DNA from: Bacillota bacterium
GTDB lineage: Bacteria; Bacillota; Clostridia; Lachnospirales; Cellulosilyticaceae
Direction of reading: 5' to 3'
Length of the DNA: 19,689 nucleotides
NCBI GenBank assembly: GCA_023412455.1
Contig: JAEYNQ010000212.1
Location: forward strand, 1-19,689
The notes beneath the pieces are model-generated. The model had not been told where the DNA came from. It saw only the letters and a list, made by a program, of their open reading frames with translations, and searched no databases. Numbering within the stretch: the stretch's first letter is position 1; the number at the start of each line of letters is the position of its first letter. The position numbers and the translations under genes were made by a program. Of this stretch, positions 5,422 through 14,514 are shown piece by piece.

Positions 5422-8217
5422 TTATACGATTTGCTTATGTTGATTGGTTTTAATGAATTCTCTTAAATCCTTCTCCAAAAGCGGTTTGCTAAATACATAG
5501 CCTTGCACCATATCACACTTTTTATTTTTAATGATTTGTAACTGCTCTTTTGTTTCAACACCTTCTGCCACTACTTCTATACCTAAAGAATGAGACATAC
5601 TAATAATGCTGTCTACAATATCTTCAAGGGACTGACTTTGGACGATTTCATCAACAAAAGACTTATCAATTTTAAGTACATCAAATGGAATACTTCTTAA
5701 ATAGTTTAATGAGGAGTAACCTGTTCCGAAATCATCTAATGCAATGCGCATTCCTAATTCTTTAATTTGCTTAAAGAGGTCCATATTCTTTTCTAGATTT
5801 TCTATCAAAACACTCTCTGTGATTTCTAATTTAATAAGATGGGGTGGGACGCTATGTTTACTTAGTATCCTCTTTACATTCTCTATAAAGTTAGGATGTT
5901 GAAGTTGTATGGAGGAAACATTAATGGTCATTCCTATGTCCTCATGTCCTAGTTGTCTGAGGTTTTCTAGTTGTTGCATTGCTGTCTCCAATACCCACTC
6001 TCCTATATTAATGATAAGCCCTGTCTCTTCTGCAATAGGAATAAACTCTGTGGGCGAAACAAACCCTATCTCTTCTCCATTTAATCTTAAAAGAGCTTCC
6101 GCTGCCACAATAGCTCCCGTTTGAATATTAATAATAGGTTGGTATTGCACATATAAGTAATTTCCAGTAATAGCCTCTCTTAATGTCTTTTCTATAATTA
6201 ACTTCCGATCTAGACTCCGAGACATATGTTCATCATAAAATTTACACCTGTTTTTTCCTGTCCCCTTGGCCTTATACATAGCCGTATCAGCATTTTTAAG
6301 AAGCTCTTCACAATTACTTCCATCTGCTGGATAGAGGGCAACACCTATGCTACAGGTCATATGAATGACCTTATCTTCAATAAGTATTTTTTCTTTAAAC
6401 ATACCTAAGAGTTCATAAGTCATCTCTTCAATGGCATGAAAACTCTCAAAGTGGTTATTGAAGACCACAAATTCATCACCCCCAAAACGGCAAATAAGTG
6501 TATCATTAGGTAAAATACGTTTCATAGTTTGTCCAACATAAATGAGAAGCTTATCTCCCATCTTATGCCCCAATGTCTCATTAAGGTTCTTAAAGTTATC
6601 TAGATCAATAAAGAATAAAGCTGCATTACCAGTATTACTTCCTAGAGCAAGCCATTCCTTTAATATTTCCATAAAAGTTTGCTTATTAAGTAGACCTGTT
6701 AATGTATCAAAATAAGCAAGTGTTCTTACTTTTTCCTCATTTTGCTTGTTTTGAGTAATGTCTGAAATGACTCCAATAAACTTCTCAGGTTTATTTCCCT
6801 TCCTTACAAGACACATCCTACATAAAATCCACTTCTCTTCATTGGTATTGGGAATCTTGATCATTAGTTCTTCACTTACCTTATCTATTTTGCCCTTCAC
6901 GCAGTCATAAAAATCCCTTTGTATAACTTTCGAGTATTCTGGTGATACGATATTTTCTATAAAATTTTCTAATCCCATCTCTCCAATGTTACAGCCTAAC
7001 ATTTTTTCTAATTTTTTAGGCGCCTTAAATTCTTTTGTGTCAATAATATACTCCCAAATTACTTCTTCTAAAGCATCTAATGTAAGACGATACCGCTCTT
7101 CACTTGTTCCTAATGCTTCTTGACTTTGAGCAAGGGTATGAATCATTCGATTATAACTTTGAGCAAGCTGACCAAATTCATCCCTTGTCTCACACTGGCA
7201 ATAAGATTGTAAATTGCCATTTTCTACTTCGTTCATTGTATGAATAAGTCGATCTATAGGCTTACAAATACTGGTAGTAAGAGAAATACTCGTAAGGATA
7301 ATCATAGCAATTAAAATAATAACTGTAACCAGTACAATAAAAAATTGAGTATACGCTTTAAAAACAATTTCTTCTTTATTTTGAGCAATGCATAATATCC
7401 AGTTTAATTCAGGAATCACCTTAAAGCCTACATATTTCTCGTCACCTCTATAAGTATATGTAGTAATTGCTGACTCCATCTGGCGGTTTTCTTTTATGTT
7501 CTGTACAACCTCATTTATAGCATCATTCTCAACTTGTCGCCCTTGTTTTTCCCGTAGGGGATGGGCAACAAGGAAACCATCTCCATCCACTAAATAACCA
7601 TATCCTGTTTCTCCAATAGTAATCTTTCCTACAAAATCTGTAAATATTTGATTATTAATACTGGTACAAACAACTCCCAGTATTGTGCCATCATCACTTT
7701 TTACAGGTGTGGCAATTACAATAATTTTTGTGTCATCTACTTTTGAAAGCATGATATCTGAAAAGGTTATCTTTCCTTGTAAAGCTTGTTTGTAATATGG
7801 CCTCTCCCCTATATTAATGCCTACCACTTCTTTATCCGTACTTATAATAATCTTTCCGTGTCTATCTACGAGAAAACTCTTATGTAACCCGTTAGAAATC
7901 TTTAGCGAATGATTTATTTCTTGGAGAGCTTCTAAATAGCTAGCAGCATTATAATCCTTACCGTCTTCTCTTTTTATTTGCTCTTGGGCAACTGCTACAA
8001 TCTTAGGATTTGTGGCTAATAATTGTAATTCATACTTTTTCTCATCTAATAATGAAGTAAAGCCCTTAGCTTCAGCTTCAACTAACTGACTAATAGACTG
8101 CTTACTATTTTCTATTAATACTGCGGATGAATAGTAGTGAATAGCACCCGCTAATAAAAATAGTGGTACACAAATAAGTGTAAATAAAAGAAAGGGGATT
8201 TTCTTCTTTATTTGCAT
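5422..8217 (-). CDS. membrane sensor with GGDEF and EAL domains
   Basis: This encodes 931 residues. In order: a membrane helix (about 8-28), an extracytoplasmic dCache-type sensor (about 35-280, with GERPYYKQAL and GYGYLVDGDGFLVAHP), a second helix (about 290-313), HAMP (about 315-368), PAS (about 372-490, ending in GVISDITQNKQ), GGDEF (about 497-663) and EAL (about 675-925). The diguanylate cyclase motif is intact (RFGGDEF, GG at 579-580). The phosphodiesterase side keeps EALLR (707-711), DDFGTGYSSL (828-837), IDKSFV (850-855) and VAEGVET (883-889). The inhibitory I-site RxxD is not seen at its expected place, where PNDT stands. It may therefore make or break cyclic di-GMP in response to an external ligand; which activity dominates cannot be read. 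The ribosome site is AGGAGGAG, and the gene appears monocistronic. Confidence 0.95.
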   Translation of the reverse strand: MQIKKKIPFLLFTLICVPLFLLAGAIHYYSSAVLIENSKQSISQLVEAEAKGFTSLLDEKKYELQLLATNPKIVAVAQEQIKREDGKDYNAASYLEALQEINHSLKISNGLHKSFLVDRHGKIIISTDKEVVGINIGERPYYKQALQGKITFSDIMLSKVDDTKIIVIATPVKSDDGTILGVVCTSINNQIFTDFVGKITIGETGYGYLVDGDGFLVAHPLREKQGRQVENDAINEVVQNIKENRQMESAITTYTYRGDEKYVGFKVIPELNWILCIAQNKEEIVFKAYTQFFIVLVTVIILIAMIILTSISLTTSICKPIDRLIHTMNEVENGNLQSYCQCETRDEFGQLAQSYNRMIHTLAQSQEALGTSEERYRLTLDALEEVIWEYIIDTKEFKAPKKLEKMLGCNIGEMGLENFIENIVSPEYSKVIQRDFYDCVKGKIDKVSEELMIKIPNTNEEKWILCRMCLVRKGNKPEKFIGVISDITQNKQNEEKVRTLAYFDTLTGLLNKQTFMEILKEWLALGSNTGNAALFFIDLDNFKNLNETLGHKMGDKLLIYVGQTMKRILPNDTLICRFGGDEFVVFNNHFESFHAIEEMTYELLGMFKEKILIEDKVIHMTCSIGVALYPADGSNCEELLKNADTAMYKAKGTGKNRCKFYDEHMSRSLDRKLIIEKTLREAITGNYLYVQYQPIINIQTGAIVAAEALLRLNGEEIGFVSPTEFIPIAEETGLIINIGEWVLETAMQQLENLRQLGHEDIGMTINVSSIQLQHPNFIENVKRILSKHSVPPHLIKLEITESVLIENLEKNMDLFKQIKELGMRIALDDFGTGYSSLNYLRSIPFDVLKIDKSFVDEIVQSQSLEDIVDSIISMSHSLGIEVVAEGVETKEQLQIIKNKKCDMVQGYVFSKPLLEKDLREFIKTNQHKQIV

Positions 8218-8248
8218 ATTTCTCCTCCTTCATCATCCGATTATCCTT

Positions 8249-8257
8249 ATTATATCA
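8249..8257 (-). promoter_or_regulatory. extended -10 promoter of the GGDEF/EAL gene
   Basis: On the minus strand TGATATAAT gives a TGn extended -10 with a perfect TATAAT, about 30 bp before the start codon. No good -35 is visible at the usual spacing. Confidence 0.5.
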
Positions 8258-8313
8258 TATTTTAAAAACTAACTAATATAGTATTTTAAAAACATTCTAA
8301 ATATTTTTTTGTA

Positions 8314-8356
8314 TAAAAAGAAGCAGGCATAGCCTTTTACTCCATACCTGCTTCTT
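8314..8356 (-). terminator. terminator of the dnaX-ybaB-recR operon
   Basis: AAGAAGCAGG (8356-8347 on the minus strand) pairs perfectly with CCTGCTTCTT (8327-8318), followed by further T. It begins two bases after the recR stop codon. Confidence 0.85.
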
Positions 8357-8358
8357 GT

Positions 8359-8961
8359 TTACATCTCTCTTCTTCCCTCAAGGGCTCTAGATAGAGTGAT
8401 CTCATCTACATACTCCAAGTCTCCTCCTACTGGAACACCATGAGCAATGCGAGTGGTCTTTATACCTAAAGGTTTTAAAAGCTTACTAATATACATAGCT
8501 GTTGCTTCCCCTTCAATATTAGGGTTTGTTGCAATAATAACCTCTTCCACTTCTTCTTGTCCTATACGTTCAAGAAGTTCTTTGATTTTAATGTCACTAG
8601 GTCCTACCCCCATCATAGGAGATATGGCCCCATGTAAAATATGATAAAGACCTTTATATTCCCTCGTTTTTTCATAAGCTGCCATATCCCTCGGATCCTC
8701 TACTACCATGATTTGATGATTAGACCTCTTAGGATCTTTACAAATAGGGCAGAGCGCATCATCTGTAATCGTACAGCATTTGGCACAATAAGTAATATTA
8801 CGTTTCGCCTCTACAAGGCTAGATGCTAACCGTTCGACCTTATCTAATGGCATACTAATAATATGAAAAGCTAAACGTTGTGCTGATTTTGAACCAATTC
8901 CTGGAAGACGTGATAACTCTTCAATGAGAGCAATCATTTTATCGCCATAGTATCCACTCAC
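8359..8961 (-). CDS. recR: recombination mediator RecR
   Basis: This encodes 200 residues, the family's usual length. RecR works with RecO (and RecF) to load RecA on SSB-coated gaps during recombinational repair. A helix-hairpin-helix stands at about 12-36 (LSRLPGIGSKSAQRLAFH). A four-cysteine zinc site follows (C59, C62, C71, C74). The Toprim domain starts at IMVVEDPRD (84-92), with EVIIATNPNIEGEATAMYI further on, and the C-terminus has THRIAHG-like TRIAHGVPVGGDLEYVDE. The start is GTG, overlapping the ybaB stop by one base (TAGTG), with a GGAGG site nine bases upstream. The overlap shows translational coupling within the dnaX-ybaB-recR operon, an order conserved across Firmicutes. Confidence 0.97.
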   Translation of the reverse strand: MSGYYGDKMIALIEELSRLPGIGSKSAQRLAFHIISMPLDKVERLASSLVEAKRNITYCAKCCTITDDALCPICKDPKRSNHQIMVVEDPRDMAAYEKTREYKGLYHILHGAISPMMGVGPSDIKIKELLERIGQEEVEEVIIATNPNIEGEATAMYISKLLKPLGIKTTRIAHGVPVGGDLEYVDEITLSRALEGRREM

Positions 8962-9290
8962 TAGAATAAACCTCCGGCTCCAAGCCCTCCTGTTACTTTA
9001 CCCATTTCTTTTTGTGAAAGCTCATCTGCTTGACGAACAGCTTCATTAACAGCTGCCATAACAAGGTCTTCAAGACTTTCTACATCCTCTGGATCTACTA
9101 CTTCAGGGTTAATTTTAATGGATTTAATTTCTTTTTTACCTGTAATAGTCACTTCTACCATTCCACCACCAGCAGTAGCAGTTAAAACTTTCGCTTCAAG
9201 GGCTGCTTGGGTTTCCTCCATTTGTTTTTGCATTTTTTGTGCTTGTTTCATAAGTTGTTGCATATTAGGCATTCCACCAAAATTTTTCAT
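8961..9290 (-). CDS. ybaB: nucleoid-associated protein, YbaB/EbfC family
   Basis: This encodes 109 residues, typical for the family. These proteins form dimers that bind DNA; their exact role is unclear. The N-terminal helix (MPNMQQLMKQAQKMQKQMEE), the beta core with VEVTITGKKEIKSIKINPEVVDPEDVE, the helix LEDLVMAAVNEAVRQADE and the Gly-rich end GGLGAGGLF are all characteristic. It lies 11 bp after dnaX and overlaps recR by one base. An AGGAGGAAT ribosome site precedes the ATG. Confidence 0.96.
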   Translation of the reverse strand: MKNFGGMPNMQQLMKQAQKMQKQMEETQAALEAKVLTATAGGGMVEVTITGKKEIKSIKINPEVVDPEDVESLEDLVMAAVNEAVRQADELSQKEMGKVTGGLGAGGLF

Positions 9291-9301
9291 TTCTATTCCT
9301 C

Positions 9302-10921
9302 CTAATTTTTAATTTGTATGTTGAAATTAACTTTCGCTTCCACACTTTTTAAAATACTTGATATATCATTAATATCTGCTGATTGCTCTGGACTAGAGCC
9401 ATATACATCCATGCACTTGGCTGCATAGTCATCTGCCCCAATAGTTCGAACCTGCACTTCCTTACCTGCTACTTCATTAATCGTCTTTTTGAGAATATCA
9501 AGGTGGCTATTGACACCTACCTCCATCCCTTTCTTATAGACAACATAGAAGATATCTTCCTCAATAAAGCCGGCCTCACACGTCTCATAAATAGCCCATG
9601 TGCCCCGAGGGAGCTTCTCCTTAATCATTCGCCAATTTTTAATCAGTTCCCTAATATCAGCCGAGACAGCCTTTGGTAACCGTTGTGGTACAATCTCTTT
9701 TTGAGGCATAGTTGATACTGACTTCTGAGCTGCTGGCTGAGTGATTACCTTAAACCCTTCCTTCTCTAAGTGTTGTACTTTTTCCTCTAGTATTTGTACC
9801 TTTGTAAGCACACTTTCTGGTGAAGCATCCATTTCCACTGTTGTAAGTTTTAACAGAGCAACCTCCAATAATATGCGTGGTGAGATAACGTTTTTTAGTT
9901 CGTATTCTAACTGACTAAAATGGCTAATATAACGCATGAGCTCATTAATACTGGTTTTATCCGCCTGCTCCTTTAAGCGTTCAATATATTCACTACTATA
10001 GTCTAACACACCTTCCATACCGTTGGTAGTCTTTGCTACTAAAAGATTACGACTATGCTCTAGTAAATCACTTGCAAATTGTTTGATACTTCTTCCTTGA
10101 CGATTCACCTCATCACAAAGAGCTAAGGCTTTTGTTGCATCCTGTGTTATTATAGCATAAATCATATCGAATAAAATACTATTATCTACGGCTCCTACTA
10201 AGTAAAGCACCTTATCTAAAGTAATGATTTCTTCATAGTAAAAAGATATACTCTGCTCTAGCAAACTAAGGGCATCACGCATACCGCCATCAGCTAGACG
10301 TGCAATATATTGAAGGGCATTGTCTTCTATAGAAACATTTTCTTTTTGCATATAACCCCTTAAACAGTTTTGCATCTCCTGAGCTGAAATACGTTTAAAG
10401 TCAAAGCGTTGACATCTGGATAAAATCGTTACAGGAATCTTTTGAGGGTCCGTGGTGGCTAATATAAAAATAACATGCCCAGGAGGTTCTTCTAATGTCT
10501 TAAGGAGTGCATTAAAAGCTCCTGTTGATAACATGTGTACCTCGTCTATAATATATACTTTATACTTTCCTACAGCTGGTGTATACTTTACCTCATCATT
10601 AATCTCTCGAATATTATCTACACCATTATGTGATGCTGCATCCATTTCAATAATATTAATACCCGAACCATCTTCCACCTTTTTACAGGCTTCACACACA
10701 CCACAGGCTGAACCATTCACCGGTGTTTCACAGTTGACTGCCCGAGCAAAAATTTTAGCTATGGAAGTCTTTCCCGTTCCTCTACTTCCACAAAACAAGT
10801 AGGCATGAGTGACATGTCCTGAGTTTATTTGGTTCTTTAAGGTTCTTACAATATGTTCTTGTCCTACCACATCATCAAAGGTATGTGGTCTATACTTTCT
10901 ATATAATGCCAAATAGCTCAT
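9302..10921 (-). CDS. dnaX: DNA polymerase III subunit gamma/tau
   Basis: This encodes 539 residues. It is the ATPase subunit of the clamp loader that places the beta clamp on primed DNA. It starts MSYLALYRKYRPHTFDDVVG. Walker A is GSRGTGKT (45-52). The zinc module has four Cys (64, 73, 76, 79). Walker B is IIDEVHM (124-130), and the arginine-finger sensor SRC stands at 168-170. Domain III runs to about 370. A variable linker and a C-terminal domain (about 400-539) follow, as in tau proteins. I see no convincing slippery A-run for a short gamma form. ATG at 10921 has AGGAG seven bases upstream. It heads the dnaX-ybaB-recR operon from its own promoter. The SRP RNA gene, usually just upstream in relatives, lies about 7.4 kb away. 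Confidence 0.97.
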   Translation of the reverse strand: MSYLALYRKYRPHTFDDVVGQEHIVRTLKNQINSGHVTHAYLFCGSRGTGKTSIAKIFARAVNCETPVNGSACGVCEACKKVEDGSGINIIEMDAASHNGVDNIREINDEVKYTPAVGKYKVYIIDEVHMLSTGAFNALLKTLEEPPGHVIFILATTDPQKIPVTILSRCQRFDFKRISAQEMQNCLRGYMQKENVSIEDNALQYIARLADGGMRDALSLLEQSISFYYEEIITLDKVLYLVGAVDNSILFDMIYAIITQDATKALALCDEVNRQGRSIKQFASDLLEHSRNLLVAKTTNGMEGVLDYSSEYIERLKEQADKTSINELMRYISHFSQLEYELKNVISPRILLEVALLKLTTVEMDASPESVLTKVQILEEKVQHLEKEGFKVITQPAAQKSVSTMPQKEIVPQRLPKAVSADIRELIKNWRMIKEKLPRGTWAIYETCEAGFIEEDIFYVVYKKGMEVGVNSHLDILKKTINEVAGKEVQVRTIGADDYAAKCMDVYGSSPEQSADINDISSILKSVEAKVNFNIQIKN

Positions 10922-10980
10922 ATGCCTTCTCCTTCTTTTAAAATTTCTTTTTTACTCTGAAAGAATGACACCTAGCTTTT

Positions 10981-11011
10981 ATTATACCACAAAAATGCAA
11001 GAATTAAGCAA
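10981..11011 (-). promoter_or_regulatory. promoter of dnaX
   Basis: On the minus strand TGGTATAAT gives an extended -10 with perfect TATAAT (10986-10981). A weak -35 TTGCTT (11011-11006) stands 19 bases upstream. It starts 8 bp after the stop of the upstream permease gene, with no terminator between. Confidence 0.6.
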
Positions 11012-11018
11012 AAGGACG

Positions 11019-12098
11019 CTACTTCTCTTTTATCCCAAAAGGTTGTCCCCCTTTTTCTTTCTCCCACACAACAGCTATAAGGATAAGCACACTACTCATC
11101 CCTATAGCTATTGCTGCACTCCATATAATCTTTAATAGGCCTTCCCCGTTTACTACTCCTTTATAAACTACCATTATCCAATAAATAGGAGATATAATAC
11201 TTATCTGATTTAAACTCTCTGACAATACTTGATTTGGAAAAATGCACCCACTGATCATAGAGAGTGTGGTGATACATGTTGCAGAAACAAGCTGATACGT
11301 CTCTGTATGAGAAGTAAATACTAAAATAAAAAAGCTTATACCTAGACCTACTATACTAAGTACTATGCCGATTCCAATAAAGGCCATAAAACTTATAGAA
11401 AAAGAGAGCTTAAGTCCTTTCATTAGGAGCGCTTCTGCTATAATTTGTGCTAAAAGAATAATAAGAGCACCACCTAGGTGTCCCATAATATATTGACTTT
11501 TCTTAAGACGAGTCGTCATTATTTTATCATAAACCCCAGATTCTTTCTCTTCCAAAATAACCAGAAGTGTTTTACTACAAGTAAATAAGAAAATCATCAC
11601 AAACATGGCATAGGCTTGTATCTTTAGACCTTTTTGATGTCCCACCCCTTCACTTCTTGCCTCTTCCTTCCCTTTGGAACTGCCACTAAGCTGTTCTAGA
11701 GCTTCATCGATTCTGCTTGATATATCTCTTGTAAAGTCATTCTGATTTTTAAATTTTAAAGTCATCCCCTTTTCTCTACGAGCTATAGTCTCTCGTAAAT
11801 TAGTTGTTTCGATAAAGCAAATCGCATCTAACTGGCCCTCTTCTAATCTTTGCAAAGCCCTTTGCTCTGGTTCAAAGGATAATTCTATCCCTTCTAAGTG
11901 TTTTAAAAATAATTCTCTATCCCTACACTGCTTTTTATCGATTATATTGACTCGGTAAGACTTAGGATAAAGTTGGGCTTTAAAAACCCCCGCAAAAAGA
12001 AGCGTCACTATAATAGGGACCAAAAAGAATAACCCTGCCAGTGGACTAGAAAAAAACTGTTTCATATGTTGTTTGGTAATGACCCAGCATACTCTCAT
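11019..12098 (-). CDS. ABC-2 type transporter permease (second of pair)
   Basis: This encodes about 359 residues from the preferred start. One membrane helix near the N-terminus (FFSSPLAGLFFLVPIIVTLLF) is followed by a long external stretch of about 120 residues. Then come five helices (from KIQAYAMFVMIFLFTCSKTLL to SSVLILIAVVW), the ABC2_membrane_3 pattern of drug or lipid exporters. The frame extends to an ATG at 12113, but an ATG at 12098 forms an ATGA overlap with the preceding stop and has GGGAGAGGG at good spacing, so I use it. It is the last gene of the kinase/regulator/ABC operon and is expected to form the channel with the permease and ATPase before it. The substrate is unknown. Confidence 0.88.
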   Translation of the reverse strand: MRVCWVITKQHMKQFFSSPLAGLFFLVPIIVTLLFAGVFKAQLYPKSYRVNIIDKKQCRDRELFLKHLEGIELSFEPEQRALQRLEEGQLDAICFIETTNLRETIARREKGMTLKFKNQNDFTRDISSRIDEALEQLSGSSKGKEEARSEGVGHQKGLKIQAYAMFVMIFLFTCSKTLLVILEEKESGVYDKIMTTRLKKSQYIMGHLGGALIILLAQIIAEALLMKGLKLSFSISFMAFIGIGIVLSIVGLGISFFILVFTSHTETYQLVSATCITTLSMISGCIFPNQVLSESLNQISIISPIYWIMVVYKGVVNGEGLLKIIWSAAIAIGMSSVLILIAVVWEKEKGGQPFGIKEK

Positions 12099-12946
12099 TT
12101 TCCCTCTCCCCATTCTTTATTACTCAGTTGCCATAAAGTGGCTAGCCCTAAGAAAGCAGCCCCTATCCCTAATGTTATTCCCATAAGTTCCCCCATATCT
12201 TGCACTTTACCTAACCTACAAATATCTAAAATGCCTTGGGTAATATAAGTAAAAAAAGAAAAGGAGCTACTTTCTTTAAAGCTTATGAGTCCTGGTGTAA
12301 ATCCTCCTGAAATAAAACCTTCTACCAAAATCAAAATAGTAACAACACTTGAGGCAACCTTTTCATCTTTAATAACTATTCCTATGGCCATTCCTATGGC
12401 TGTGGCCATCATACTGCAGCACAATATAATAACAAATAGCTGTCCTGTATGATTGCTTAAGCCTAAACCAAAAAAGCTTTCAAGACATACACTCACAACG
12501 ATCCCTTCTAATAAGACCACTAATAGGCTCCCAAGAAATTCTCCTATATAGATACTTGTCTTTGAAACAGGCGCTGCCAAAACCCTCTTCCCTATGTTCT
12601 TTCTCAAATAATACACTTGAGTCAAACTATGTTGACTTTGAAAAACGATAGAAAAAACTAACATGGTAGCTGCTATTTGACTTGCTGGGTTACTAAAATC
12701 TCCTACAGTCTTTACTGGCTCTAAAAAAGAGAGGGAATAGATTTTGCTTGAAATCTCTTCTTTTGTTAAGCCTTCTTGTAGCTCATACATTTTCCCTTGT
12801 TCTTCTAGAACTTCCATATTTGAAAAAACAACTACAAATAGACTGGCAAGCACAATGGGGAAAACCAACATAAAAGTAATATAGTTCCTCTTAGCAAAAG
12901 TCCTTTTTAGGCTATTCTTCATGAATACATATATTTTCATCCTCAT
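12095..12946 (-). CDS. ABC-2 type transporter permease (first of pair)
   Basis: This encodes 283 residues with a first membrane helix at about 22-42 (YITFMLVFPIVLASLFVVVF), a short external loop of about 50 residues, then five helices from about 88 to 275. Between helices two and three lies KNIGKRVLAAPVSKTSIYIGEF, a coupling-type cytosolic loop seen in ABC-2 exporters (RLLAAPVSR-like). It begins 3 bp after the ATPase stop and overlaps the next permease by 4 bp. Paired unequal permeases with one ATPase are typical of LnrMN-type systems. The start is ATG at 12946; the ribosome site is weak, so coupling to the ATPase gene is likely. Confidence 0.88.
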   Translation of the reverse strand: MRMKIYVFMKNSLKRTFAKRNYITFMLVFPIVLASLFVVVFSNMEVLEEQGKMYELQEGLTKEEISSKIYSLSFLEPVKTVGDFSNPASQIAATMLVFSIVFQSQHSLTQVYYLRKNIGKRVLAAPVSKTSIYIGEFLGSLLVVLLEGIVVSVCLESFFGLGLSNHTGQLFVIILCCSMMATAIGMAIGIVIKDEKVASSVVTILILVEGFISGGFTPGLISFKESSSFSFFTYITQGILDICRLGKVQDMGELMGITLGIGAAFLGLATLWQLSNKEWGEGK

Positions 12947-12949
12947 CCC

Positions 12950-13885
12950 CTAATCTCTTAAATTACGTCCTGTAAGTCCTAAAAACACATCCTCCAAATT
13001 ATGTGTTTGATTCCTTACCTCCATTACCACACATTCTCTTTCTACTAGGTAACCAAGTATACTGTCTAAACACATGATGCCTTTTTTAGAAGTTACTTCA
13101 ATGGTATTATCTATAAAGCGCAGACTCTCTACTCCCTTTATGGCTTGGAGAACCTTTTCTTCTACTCTTTGTATATAGGCTACATGAATCTGAACCCTAT
13201 TTCTATCACTAATAATAGCCTTTAGTTGTTCCTTCTCTCCCTCTGCGATACAAGCCCCCTTATCAATAATAGCTAGGCGGTTACAAAGCTTTTCCGCTTC
13301 CTCCATATAATGTGTCGTATAGATAATCGTTGTTCCCATATCATTAAGCTCTTTAATGGCTCCTAAAATATGCTTTCTGGATTGAGGATCAATGCCTACA
13401 GTGGGCTCATCCATAATAACTAACTGGGGCTTATGGGCAATAGCACACGCTATATTTAACCTTCTTTTCATTCCTCCTGAAAAGCGACTAACCTTATCTT
13501 TCATGTGTTCTTCCAAGCCTACAAAGGTTAGTGCCTCTAATGTTTTCTTTTTTGCCTCTTTGCCACTTATGCCATAGAGGCTTACAAAAAAATGAATATT
13601 ATCATAAGCCGTTAATTCTTCAAAAAGCCCTAACTCTTGAGGTACAATTCCTAAATTCTTTTTAATGACATGAATAGCCTCCAAAGTATCTCGTCCAAAA
13701 ACCTCTATCTTTCCCTTGTCTTGCTTTAACAGTCCACATAAAATACGGAGGGTTGTACTTTTCCCTGCACCATTAGGTCCTAGAAGTCCATAAATTTCTC
13801 CCTCTTCTACTCCCAAGTTTAAATTATTAAGAGCCACTTTTTCTCCAAAACTTTTATAAAGCCCTTTTATTTGAACAATTTTCAT
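12950..13885 (-). CDS. ABC transporter ATP-binding protein, LnrL/CcmA-like
   Basis: This encodes 311 residues, the same length class as LnrL-type drug-export ATPases. Walker A is GPNGAGKST (36-44), the Q-loop Q83 stands in VPQELGL, the signature is FSGGMKRRLN (135-144), Walker B is LVIMDEPTVGID (155-166), and the switch His is H192 in YTTHYMEEAE. A C-terminal domain of about 90 residues after the nucleotide-binding fold ends in HNLEDVFLGLTGR, typical of the DrrA/CcmA/LnrL group. It should power the two permeases downstream. The ATG overlaps the regulator stop (ATGA), which indicates coupled translation. Confidence 0.95.
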   Translation of the reverse strand: MKIVQIKGLYKSFGEKVALNNLNLGVEEGEIYGLLGPNGAGKSTTLRILCGLLKQDKGKIEVFGRDTLEAIHVIKKNLGIVPQELGLFEELTAYDNIHFFVSLYGISGKEAKKKTLEALTFVGLEEHMKDKVSRFSGGMKRRLNIACAIAHKPQLVIMDEPTVGIDPQSRKHILGAIKELNDMGTTIIYTTHYMEEAEKLCNRLAIIDKGACIAEGEKEQLKAIISDRNRVQIHVAYIQRVEEKVLQAIKGVESLRFIDNTIEVTSKKGIMCLDSILGYLVERECVVMEVRNQTHNLEDVFLGLTGRNLRD

Positions 13886-14514
13886 CTCTTGTCCCCTCCA
13901 TACTTAAGATAGCAAATGGCAATCTGGGTACGATGGGTTAAATTCATCTTCGTTAAAATGGAGGTAATATAATTCTTAACTGTCCCCTCAGAAATATAAA
14001 GCTTACTGGCAATCTCCTTATTAGAAAGTCCCTCTGCTATACCCTCTACAATTTCTTCTTCTCTTGCCGTAAGTTCATAAACTTCCATCTTGTGGGAAGA
14101 TCCCTTTAATTGACTATTTAATTTATGGACTACTTCTTTTTCAAAGGCACCATTTCCAGCAAAAACAGCTTTAATCGCTGCTAGTATTTTATCGGGCGTG
14201 CTATTTTTAAGCACAAAGCCTGCTGCTCCATTACTAATAGCTTCTCTTATAAGTTCCTCTTCATCAAAAGTAGTTAAAACCAGTACTGGCAACATCTTTT
14301 CTTGTTTATGTAAATATTTCAGGAGCTCTATTCCATCCATTATTGGCATTCGCAAATCTAATAACAAGATATCTACATTCCCCTTCTCTAGGAGACTCAA
14401 GGCTTCCTTTCCATTCGCTGCTGTCCCCACTACTTCAATCTGTGGATCTGCTCCTATAATAATTTTAAGGCTCTCCCTAATGAGGGTATCATCATCCACT
14501 ATAGCTAGTCTCAT
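13882..14514 (-). CDS. NarL/LuxR-family response regulator
   Basis: This encodes 210 residues. The receiver domain (1-120) has the acidic pocket DDD (7-9), phosphoacceptor D53 in LLDLRMP, T81/T82 and K103 in FVLKNS. A LuxR-type helix-turn-helix (about 147-203) has LTAREEEIVEGIAEGLSNKE and SEGTVKNYITSILTKMNL. Phosphorylation by the overlapping sensor kinase should drive dimer binding, most likely at this operon's own promoter. The gene overlaps the kinase gene by 23 bp and the ATPase gene by 4 bp. Confidence 0.95.
   Translation of the reverse strand: MRLAIVDDDTLIRESLKIIIGADPQIEVVGTAANGKEALSLLEKGNVDILLLDLRMPIMDGIELLKYLHKQEKMLPVLVLTTFDEEELIREAISNGAAGFVLKNSTPDKILAAIKAVFAGNGAFEKEVVHKLNSQLKGSSHKMEVYELTAREEEIVEGIAEGLSNKEIASKLYISEGTVKNYITSILTKMNLTHRTQIAICYLKYGGDKR

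Noticed and set aside
5180..5443. Plus-strand open frame of 87 codons
   Set aside because: It starts inside the CIRCE operator, runs through the hsp20 promoter, has no ribosome site and looks like translated AT-rich spacer.
9302..9900. Programmed frameshift giving a short gamma form of DnaX
   Set aside because: Only A-runs of about five were seen in the C-terminal third and no slippery site with a following hairpin; one full-length product is the simpler reading.
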